64,000 bases of DNA from Marchantia polymorpha subsp. ruderalis (taxonomy: Eukaryota; Streptophyta; Marchantiopsida; Marchantiales; Marchantiaceae): positions 19,180,501 through 19,244,500 of the forward strand of contig AP031356.1 of NCBI GenBank assembly GCA_037833965.1, read 5' to 3'. Under the pieces are notes generated by a model. It had not been told where the DNA came from, did no database searches, and worked only from the letters and a program-made list of their open reading frames with translations. Shown piece after piece: positions 56,345 to 64,000 of the stretch. The translations under genes were made by a program, and so were the position numbers. Each line of letters begins with the position of its first letter. Position 1 is the first letter of the stretch.

Positions 56345-57156
56345 AATCTTTAAGCATAAGCACTTTATGTCAAGAGAATTAACCTGAACTTAAACTACAT
56401 TTTTGTAAAGCATACAGAAATATAATATCATTAGTACAGTGCACACTAGCAAATGATTCTTAAAATAAATTTTATCTTTAAATGAATGTGGACGGATTGA
56501 TCAATGCATGAACAATATTTAATATATGAATAATCTTCAAAATTTAAGTTTTGTATGAAAAAATTATGTCATAATACAATATGACGACAATGTATGTTTT
56601 CATATTATTTATCAATAAGACATTTTTCCTCTCATCTTTTTAAAAATTTAACACCTCAGGTCTCAAATCTTTTGCTATGACAAAATGCCAAACAAACTCA
56701 TTCTGAACTTTTATTTCTATACTTTTATTGTTTTCAAGTTGAAAAAGCTTTGTCCTTTGGAAACAGAAATTTTCACAAATGCATTTCGTGTAAGTATTAA
56801 AAATTTATACAGTATTAGATTTTTGTATTAAAATGTTACCGATATTTGGCATGAACACAAACTAATAAGGATTTCAAATTGCCCTATAAATCCAGAGTAT
56901 AAAACTATAATCTTTAGTTTCTTCAGTTATGTCAAGATAACTTATTTTGCAGTTTTTAAATACGAAATGTTTTTATACAGCTTTCCTATCACTAAAACCA
57001 TATCAGATTTAATAATATCTCCATTAGCTGGTAACCGGAAAAAAAGTAAGCAAGATATTTTATAATATCATACTTATTACTCACTTTTTTCACTATTTTA
57101 TTATTTTATTGAGAGGATTCAATGTGCTGTGAAAGAAATAGCATGTTACTTCAGAG
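56345..57156. other. AT-rich flanking DNA, no gene seen
   Basis: The base composition changes sharply from GC-rich LTR to AT-rich DNA. It contains poly-A/T runs and no ORF or motif I can recognise. The first five bases, AATCT, should be the target duplication of element C. It ends with CTTCAGAG, the left target duplication of the hAT-type element. Confidence 0.6.
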
Positions 57157-57655
57157 CAGAGCCCAACATTGGGTGCCCATGCCCAAACGCACCCATGCTC
57201 ATGGGTTTTGGGCACATTATTTTTCCATGGGTGGTTTGTATTTAATTGTAAGTTTGGATAGGAGTAGCTTTCAAATGGGTACGAACCCATGCCCATCAAA
57301 GTTTCTTGAAACCTGGACACTTCAGTGATAGTTTGAACCTCAACTAATTCGTTTTCACATCCAACGGATACCGTGAGAGTTGGAATATTAGAAACGAAAC
57401 CATGACATGAACGTAGAAATCGATTTGCTCTTGACTGAGGAAAAAATTATAAGTACCTTCCGCTCCTTGCTCAAACCAGCAACAACGGACAACTCCAGTC
57501 AAGACTTGGTGTAGAGGAATAATACGCAGTACAGAAGTTTTAAATACATGGGCATAATTTGAAGAGCATGGGTGGGCCAGGTCATGCTATGGGTAGACAT
57601 GGGTGGGCATAGATCCCTCCTGATGGTTATGGTCTGGGTAAAATGTTGGCCTCTG
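57157..57655. mobile_element. Non-autonomous hAT-type element (MITE), 499 bp
   Basis: It is flanked by a perfect 8-bp direct repeat CTTCAGAG (57149-57156 and 57656-57663). The ends are inverted repeats: CAGAGCCCAACATT at the left against CAGAGGCCAACATT read inward from the right, 13 of 14 matching. Both ends hold many short CATGGG/CCCATG subterminal repeats. An 8-bp duplication, CAG-starting ends and subterminal repeats are typical of hAT transposons. No transposase is encoded. Confidence 0.85.
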
Positions 57656-57663
57656 CTTCAGAG

Positions 57664-59739
57664 TTGCTAATAATAAAATTTTCAAACACACAATGTATAT
57701 ACTTCATTTGACTTAAAAATAATTTTATATTCAATCTTCTTATATATATATATATATTTATCAAACATATTCTAAACTTAAACTAAATCCGATTTTTCAT
57801 CCTTAGTGCAAACCAACTTCAGAACGAGATAGATTTGAGACACGAAGGGCGTGAGGCAGGACCGCAGGGTATCAAAATATGCAATATCAAATAACGTTCG
57901 AGAACTAAAACCAAGTCCGCATAGATGACTAGGAAATCAAACGTACGCCCATCGGACTCATAGTAGTAGTGGATATTCGCTGATTGAAAAGGTTGCAAAA
58001 TTCCAGAAAAAATATAGGTTAGATTGAATGTGGTTGACCACTCTACGCTTCTAAATCCCACGGCAGTTGTAAACAGCTCCAAAAAGACTGTGTAGACTCG
58101 TACAAGTTGGGGTCATGCATAGGCGTTGAAAAACGTGCGAACTTTGACATCCATAATCTGAAACAGCGCATCACTCTCCACGGAAGCATTCTCTATGTTC
58201 CTCCACGTCATACGAATATGCGTGCAGATGCACAATCGCTTGCACATCAGTTCTGCACTCTGCACGCTGTAGCTGAGTTATGTTCATCAAAATCTGGCTT
58301 GATTGACCTCACGTTACACTGTCTCTCGGCGGAACCCATTCAATTCAGGTCATTCCATAAATTCAGGATTGTCCTTTGGAATGAATAGATCACCAAATAT
58401 GCTCGTCAGCTTTGCCTCTGCAATCTAAGCAGATGATGATGCGCGTAGCTTAGCTGGTGCGGTGCATATCTTGCATTGCTTCAGTCTCGATCTCTTCGAC
58501 TCAAGCTCGTAACCGTTCACTCGAGCTCGTTACTAGTGGAAACGAACGCAGTTCTTCTGTATGAATCTCGTGGTCGAATCTGAGTATGGTGCTTTCGAGC
58601 ATCAGCCACGTGAGGCGGATTTGTCAGAACGTCTGTTGATGAGGGAGGGAGGTGATTTTGTGTCATTTTGTGCGTAAAAGTGCACAGTATGAATCTTCAT
58701 CGAGCAGAGAGCTATGGGTCAGTCGCATAAAGTCTCTGAAAGTCCATAGAGATGGCAACAGATTGTGTCTTCAAAACTCAAGCTTGACTGGCCGTACTGC
58801 TCGCCGCCGCCCCTTCATGAATAGTATTACCAGTAGACTTGGCTTCATTAGATCACACAATTTAGAAATTCTTTGCTTCCTATGTATATCCAGTAGGAAC
58901 AGAGACTTCAGAATTCACCTCAATTCGACGACATCAATAGTAGCTATATCTCCGCGTTCGAGTGGGAATCAATTTGTTTGACTAGAAGGGTGGAAAGAAG
59001 GCCCACGAGGATTTCGGTCATCGTCTGCAGCAATTTCGAGATTTCTGAATCACTGCATTAGCAATGCGGTAAGATGCAGAAAAACTATCGATTGCCTGAA
59101 CTTATTGTAAGAGCTATAGAAGAGGCACCGATCCACACTTTATTGGCCGCTTTTTAGCTCCACATCGGGACACTCCTTTATACTGCAACATGCTAACGCA
59201 GTATTAATCGACTGCATCGAGACTTCTAATATGTTTCAGTCATGTCAACCGACCCAATGTAACTGTACGTTGTTTTCAATGCAGTATCTCGATCATCCCA
59301 TAAATCAGATCGCATCTGCTTATTGGATTTACCATCTCCATCAGCATGCGCATGTATCTGATCTGCTCAAAATACTCCTGATGATATCACAAGAATATCG
59401 GTTGCTTTCTCAAAATATTCGATGTATAACCGAAAAACACTTCTGTTGCATACATGCACATTTCAGCATATAGAAGTATCATGCACCAAGTACAAACTCG
59501 ATCCGTACTCCCCACAGGTCGAGATAGTTGGAGGTGCAGGTCGTTGTGATCTGATCTCCTCGTACATATTCTCGTGTGTAAGTAATGACTCCGGGTGCGT
59601 AGAATGGGAACCAGAGGGTGGTGCAGTTTGGATGCTGCGATCCATATACTTACACATGCTCGACTGGATGGACCATGAAATTGAACCGGCGACCTTGTAA
59701 ATATTTGGGTGGAGTATCTGGAAGATTGGTTCCCCCAAC
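57664..59739. other. AT-rich intergenic DNA, no clear gene
   Basis: I see no convincing gene. There is a short (TA)n run at 57741-57756. Small ORFs (complement of 57819-58082; 58107-58388; 58652-58981) have no motif I can name. The second ends with YVPPRHTNMRADAQSLA, faintly like the end of a retroelement RNase H domain. A tRNA-like A box (TAGCTTAGCTGG, 58446-58457) has only a poor B box after it. The stretch may hold old, unrecognisable element fragments or promoter sequence for the ORF at 59740. Confidence 0.5.
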
Positions 59740-59881
59740 ATGCGTATATTATGGCTCGCTACAGTTCTGATTGCAGTTTTAGCTGCGGCAACCGAAGCTC
59801 AGCTCACTGCTGATTTGTATGCCAATACTTGTTATACAGCTGTTAAGACCGTTGCTGATGTTGATACTCTTACTCCGAAAA
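59740..59881 (+). pseudogene. Class III peroxidase-like first exon, truncated
   Basis: The ATG starts a typical secretory signal peptide (MRILWLATVLIAVLAAATEA). It is followed by QLTADLYANTC, which resembles the mature start of plant class III peroxidases (QL..FY..TC). After about 47 codons the match ends, where a copia-type LTR seems to begin (TGTTGGAG, 59882). The distal heme His region (RLHFHDCF) is absent, so no active peroxidase can be made from here. The reading frame runs into the LTR and stops at 59956-59958. Alternatively it is a small secreted protein unrelated to peroxidases. Confidence 0.4.
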
Positions 59882-60128
59882 TGTTGGAGAAGGTAACGAG
59901 ATACTCTGATAGTGTAGGAGGAGGCACCGAGGCCACTTGGCACGATAGCTTAGGATAAGCATGTACTTTAGTTTTAGGTTTAGTAAATCACCTTATGTCA
60001 CTTGCGGCACTGTAGGCATGCCGCCCCTCGGTGTTCTCTGTTCCAAACATGTATTTAAGCCACCTCTATTCAATGGAAAACTCATCTGAGTGGAGTCACT
60101 CCACTGCTTAATAACTCGATTCTCTACA
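59882..60128 (+). repeat. Ty1/copia-type LTR (about 247 bp)
   Basis: The right end TTCTCTACA is directly followed by a tRNA-Met-type primer site. A TATTTAAG box and ATTCAATGG, common in small copia LTRs, lie at about 60051-60077. The left end at TGTTGGAG is a guess from the usual TGTTGG start of plant copia LTRs. It inserted into the peroxidase-like exon. Confidence 0.55.
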
Positions 60129-60140
60129 TGGTATCCGAGC
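60129..60140 (+). other. Primer binding site, initiator tRNA-Met type
   Basis: TGGTATCCGAGC matches the common plant copia primer site TGGTATCAGAGC with one change. It lies directly after the LTR end. Confidence 0.75.
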
Positions 60141-60274
60141 TGGGCAGGAATGACTTGAGCCGATTTGACTAGTGTAGGATAGCTAGTGAGTTCAACTATT
60201 GCAGAATGGATCAAAGCTCTAGGAGGTTAGAGCAACACTAGTACGATATCAGATTAATAGTTCACTGAGCCACT

Positions 60275-60612
60275 ATGGCACTCCATGAAGTCTCCATGGG
60301 AGAAGCATTCAAGTTAGAAGCAAACAACAATTAAAGTGTCTTGAGCTTTAACTTACGTAACATGCTATGCAGGGACAATACGTGGAAGCTTATCGAGCCA
60401 TCACCGGGCACTATCGCACCAACTGATGATGCTGAACTCACCGCTTTGCAGGCACTGAAGAGCAAAGCACTCACGATGATCGCGTCATCAGTTAGAGATA
60501 ATGTGATACCATACATCGCGAATATCACACAACCGGATGTCCGTTGGGCAACACTGAAGGCATTGTACGCAAGCAGCTCTAACTCCCGCAAACTCTTGCT
60601 GCGGCGGAAGCT
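60275..60612 (+). pseudogene. gag: Ty1/copia gag, truncated
   Basis: From ATG at 60275 the frame is open, apart from one TAA at 60332-60334, to 60612, where a gypsy LTR interrupts it. The text FNLRNMLCRDNTWKLIEP, then VRWATLKALYASSSNSRKLLLRRKL, matches the copia Gag pattern (W..L...Y...S...R..L...L). Everything downstream, including the zinc knuckle and pol, is missing from the window. Confidence 0.75.
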
Positions 60613-60970
60613 TGTGGTAACCCACTTTTTGTTTTTGTGCGGAATTTAAAACATTTTTGGAAAACAGTACCGCGACAACAATTGTAAATAATAATCGGTA
60701 CATAAAATAGAGTGAAAATGGATGATCACGGGTCACGGAGAATCACGGAGTAGAAATGGAAGATCGAGGGTTGAGGGTTTTTGGCGCCTGCACCGAGTAG
60801 GGGCGCCTTCGGCGCAGATGGTTTCTACTTAGGGTAAGTACCTCCGGCACCTTTGGCAACGGCTCCTTTGCGTGTGTGCCTTCGGCAAAGCGCCCTCAGT
60901 GCAAGCAGAAGAAGAGCCTTCGGCGCAGACACCTTCAGAGGAGTTGTCGCCAAAGACGCCCGAAGCATGT
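60613..60970 (+). repeat. Diverged relative of the giant LTR, 5' end only
   Basis: It starts TGTGGTAACCCAC and then follows the opening of the giant LTR with many changes (ATTTTTGGAAAAC, GTAAATA, TCGGTACATAAAATAGAGTGA). It soon becomes GCCTTCGGCGC-rich sequence. It interrupts the copia gag at 60612. It is cut at 60970 by a reverse LTR end. It represents an older or sister subfamily. Confidence 0.7.
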
Positions 60971-61368
60971 TGTAATAACCCACCAAAGGCTAAAACTGCA
61001 GTATGGTGGTAAAAAGATCGAACCCACAGGGACAGAGGTAACACACAGAGTAAAAGTGTCACGTTTAACAGACTTTTGTAGAGTTTGAATTCTAGGCGAC
61101 TGTCACTCCCAGAAATAGTGCAGTGCTCGACTCGGAGGCTCGACTCGGAGGAGGATCTCGACTCGGAGGATGCTCGGAGGATGCACGGTACAGCGTAGTC
61201 ACTCAACACACACACACACACACCTGAAACTGGCAAAAGCACAACTCGGAGGTCGGTCAGGACCTCCGCTTCGGATTTCAGGAGGAAAGTGTCTCAAAAG
61301 TTCACTTAGAGGTTCTGCAGGTAGTGACTCCCACTCCGGCTTTTACTGCCCTTCCGCCAGGAACTAGC
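60971..61368 (-). repeat. Diverged LTR 3' end in reverse orientation
   Basis: The plus strand starts TGTAATAACCCACC, the complement of the family LTR end, and follows the R/U5 sequence of copy F with many differences. A local repeat of CTCGACTCGGAGG units (61125-61191) and a CA run are present. It is truncated at 61368, where LTR copy G begins. Confidence 0.75.
61125..61191. repeat. Short CTCGACTCGGAGG direct repeats
   Basis: Several partial copies of CTCGACTCGGAGG stand in tandem. The other LTR copies have a single CACTCGGAG..CTCGGAGG pair at this place. The expansion is local. Confidence 0.65.
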
Positions 61369-64000
61369 TGTGGTACCCCACTTTTGGCAATTTTGAGGAA
61401 ATTAAAACATTTTTGGAAAACTGTACCCTGGCAGCATTGTAAATAGCCTTCGGTACATCAAAACAGAGTGAATCCGGAAGATCGCGGGGATTCTCGAGGG
61501 ATCTTGTAGAATCTGGGATTTGGGGTGCCGCAGTAAGGACAGGCACCACCCTCCCTGCGAGCTCCGCAGTTAGGATCTCTACGGGCAAGGCGCAAAACCC
61601 GCCTTCGGAGGTTGCGTCCGCGGCTGTAGGGAAACCCCCGTAATTAGGTCAACCCTCGGGCGCCTTGACCAAATTAGGATCCCATTGGAAAGAGCTCGAC
61701 GCGCTGATTCCAACGAGCCCAAGAACGCTTGGAACGGACGAGGACTTAGGGAGTTATCGCTATTGGAAGAAACGGAGGCGGTCGCCTACGACGGAAGGAG
61801 TTCGCCACCGGCGCGAATTCCGCCTACGCGGAAGGGGGATTCAAGTTTTGTCCTATGCACGGACGAAGGCGTTCGCCTGTGCACAAGCGAAGTAGGGTTA
61901 GGGAAGGCGCGAAGTCCGCCTACGCACAGGCGAACGCCTGTGCACAGGCACTTCAGCGTCGGCGGAAAATCCGCCTTGGGCCCTAGAAATGCGCCTTGTG
62001 AGGTAGAAAGTGTACGGCGCCTTCCGCGCCAGCGCAGCGCCGCGTACGTCGGAAGAGCCGCCAGAGTAATCCAATCGGTACGGACCATGCGGACGGCCCG
62101 GGTGGATGCGCTCTTGGACGGACGGAGTTGCGGCGGCGGAAGCGCCGACGGAGAGACAAGGAACGGACAGACTGGACGGAGACGGCTGACCACGGTCAAC
62201 GCCTTCCGCGCCAGCGCAGCGCCGCGGACGGAATTCGCCTGCGCACAGGCGAACGCCTGTGCACAGGAGGATGTTCAAGTTCCGCGCCGGCGGAGGATCC
62301 GCCGAGGCTCCTGCCTGCGCACAGGCAGGAGGTGAATTTTTGTCCGACATGCGGACACACGCGTCAAGGCAGCGGGAGATTGGCCGAGGGGCGGTACGAA
62401 CAAGTGTACCGCGCAAGGCGGAAAACTCGCCTTCGGCGCTACGCCCCCATGTCCGCAGGGCGACACGCTCGCGGAGTTCAAATCCGCCAATTCGAGCGTG
62501 AGAGTTTAATCGACGACGGCGGAGCGTGAAGCCGCGCGTGAGAGCGAAGACCGTTCCAGCGTACAGCCGGCGCGGCCATCAAGTGAGACGTTCTTCACGA
62601 CCAAGAGCCGACCATGACCTTCGACCGGGCGGCGGAGAACGTCCCATTCTTGAATTCGCGATTCCAATCTCTTGTGCGCGCTGCGCGCATCCATCTGCTG
62701 GCTGCGGAACATTCTCGACGTCGTCACACAGGAGATTTCTTGTTGATTGAGGGAGAAGTGAGTGCGCGTGATTTGGAATTGAGAGCGATTAGAGTTTGCC
62801 GAGAGAGAAAGAAACGCGGACAGTGCGGAAGTAGAATGAGCGGGCGAGCGAACCCCAGGAACGCAATGACGAGACCGAGCAGATTGCGGATGGTGCCACT
62901 TCGCCTGCCGCAGAACGGGCTGCGCGCTTTCGAGGAGCGCTTAATAGCAAGAAAGCTCGATTTCTTGCTATGGGGATGGAATTACATCTGTGCGAATATG
63001 GTGCGCGAGTGGCTAGAGCCACAGGGACCACCCTCGCGCGGATTGCGTCCGCATGTTGATCGGTGGACAGTCCAAGATTGGGCGCAGGCGTTGGGAAGAT
63101 GTGCTGGCATGCCAAGGCATCTCCTTTTCGACAGTGAGAGCATCAAGGTGACCAAGCAAGAAGAGGCGCAATTTGTGGAGCTGTTCAAGACCGGGAGATC
63201 TACCAAGAATGGGTACAGGACCCGCGATTACAAGGATCGATTTCGCCGGACTTTGTCCGCGGCGCTGATGCAATTACTGCAGCCGCACCGCGCCTGCTAC
63301 ATCACATTGTGGCAAGTCTCTTTTGTGGAGTGCGTCATCGAGGGAACTTCAATTCACTGGGCGAGCATCCTGCACAGGGTGATGCGACAGCACGCGTTTG
63401 AGGAGAAGGGGGGAACTCTAAACCATCTTTCTCCTTTCCTCATCAATTTTTATCGACAGCGGAATTGTTTGACAGCGGCGGAGCTTGAACATTTTCCGCC
63501 ATTGTCCATCGACCATCCCGGGAAGTATGTGCGGGAGAACGAGGTCGATACTGACGCAGAGGAGTCCCCGACTTCTACCCCATCACGACGGAGGGACGAA
63601 GGGAGACACACCCCTGCAGCGCGAGTGCCGCGGAAGCGGCGATGGAGGGAAGAGTCCGAAGAGGAGCAGCATCAAGAACCCTCTGCTCCCATTCGACCGC
63701 GGCCGCTGTGCGAGCCATACAGCCGGCCGAAGCAGAAGGCACGCAGACTGGTGTTACCAGCTGACAGTGCAGACACGGCGACGATTGCGACGGAGATAGG
63801 AAGTGCGTCGTCAGAGAGGCGAGAGGAAGCGCGGACGACCGTAGGAGCAACGGGCCACGCTGCAACCTCGTCGGGAGAGAGGCCGCCTACGGGCCAAGGG
63901 CCTCCGGAGTTACCACGTGCGATGCGGACGGATGTTCCGTTTGCGCACAGGCGAACCTCCGCGGACGGACGAGCCTCCGCGGACCGGCGAACACAAGTGG
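61369..64000 (+). mobile_element. LTR copy G, 5' part, runs off window
   Basis: It starts TGTGGTACCCCAC and is close to the element A LTRs throughout. The left flank CTAGC (61364-61368) would be the target duplication. The first 1.24 kb is the palindrome-rich upstream U3, with GCCTGTGCACAGGC-type units, then the LTR ORF begins. Whether it is a solo LTR or a whole element cannot be seen. Confidence 0.9.
62614..64000 (+). CDS. LTR-resident ORF in copy G, open to the window end
   Basis: I read this frame codon by codon from the conserved ATG to the window end: 462 codons without a stop. It aligns to the A copies through the basic N-terminus, the Trp-rich folded region (LLWGWNYIC, TLWQVSFVEC, HLSPFLINFYRQRN) and into the disordered region. 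Differences are mostly single residues such as R-to-H and P-to-Q. It is a third independent copy with an intact N-terminal half, which supports coding constraint or recent spread. The C-terminal half is not visible. Confidence 0.82.
   Translation, partial: MTFDRAAENVPFLNSRFQSLVRAARIHLLAAEHSRRRHTGDFLLIEGEVSARDLELRAIRVCRERKKRGQCGSRMSGRANPRNAMTRPSRLRMVPLRLPQNGLRAFEERLIARKLDFLLWGWNYICANMVREWLEPQGPPSRGLRPHVDRWTVQDWAQALGRCAGMPRHLLFDSESIKVTKQEEAQFVELFKTGRSTKNGYRTRDYKDRFRRTLSAALMQLLQPHRACYITLWQVSFVECVIEGTSIHWASILHRVMRQHAFEEKGGTLNHLSPFLINFYRQRNCLTAAELEHFPPLSIDHPGKYVRENEVDTDAEESPTSTPSRRRDEGRHTPAARVPRKRRWREESEEEQHQEPSAPIRPRPLCEPYSRPKQKARRLVLPADSADTATIATEIGSASSERREEARTTVGATGHAATSSGERPPTGQGPPELPRAMRTDVPFAHRRTSADGRASADRRTQV

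Noticed and set aside
57122-57328. Small ORFs over the MITE (both strands)
   Set aside because: They are made of subterminal repeats of a non-autonomous element and have no homology I can see.
58107-58388. Possible RNase H end in a 93-codon ORF
   Set aside because: Only YVPPRHTNMRADAQSLA recalls the family. There are no catalytic residues and no adjoining RT, so it is not called as a feature.

Overview
The window is transposable-element DNA from a land-plant nuclear genome. The clues are a Ty3/gypsy family primed by tRNA-Asp, a Ty1/copia remnant primed by tRNA-Met, a hAT-type MITE and a weak class III peroxidase-like first exon. I cannot name the species; a non-flowering land plant with a large genome is a guess. 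About 56 kb of the first 56.3 kb is one Ty3/gypsy family inserted into itself, followed by about 4.3 kb of AT-rich unrelated DNA (56345-60612) and then more of the same family to the end. || Layout, oldest to youngest. Element C is the outer element: its 5' LTR starts left of the window and its 3' LTR ends at 56344. Its 5' LTR carries a reverse LTR (D, 1-3568) and a whole element B (3987-22217, target duplication CACTC). The 5' LTR of B carries a forward solo LTR (E, 5760-10912, duplication AAGCA). The pol gene of C carries a reverse solo LTR (F, 27394-32757, duplication CCAGT/CCAGA) and, 195 bp further on, the youngest and complete element A (32953-49475, 16.5 kb, duplication TGTAC). A further LTR copy (G) starts at 61369 and runs off the end. 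|| Element A seems structurally intact: LTR, a 22-nt spacer, tRNA-Asp primer site, a gag-protease ORF of 943 codons, one UAG stop, an in-frame RT-RNase H-integrase ORF, polypurine tract, LTR. The stop reads UAG CAA UUA, the tobacco-mosaic-virus type leaky context, and it is the same in A, B and C, so Gag-Pol is probably made by readthrough. || The most unusual feature is the LTR, which is about 5.36 kb long. Upstream of its TATA box, in what should be U3, it holds an ORF of 1034-1039 codons that is open in both LTRs of A and open as far as visible in G. Decayed copies lie in B, C, D, E and F. The predicted protein has a Trp-rich globular N-terminal part, a long disordered Pro/Arg/Ser part built partly from GC-rich mini-palindromes, an acidic patch and a long coiled coil. 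In genomic RNA the 3' copy would sit downstream of pol, where other plant Ty3/gypsy elements carry an extra or env-like gene, but here it is duplicated as part of the LTR. I regard this LTR-resident gene, with the readthrough signal and the palindrome units, as the candidate new system.
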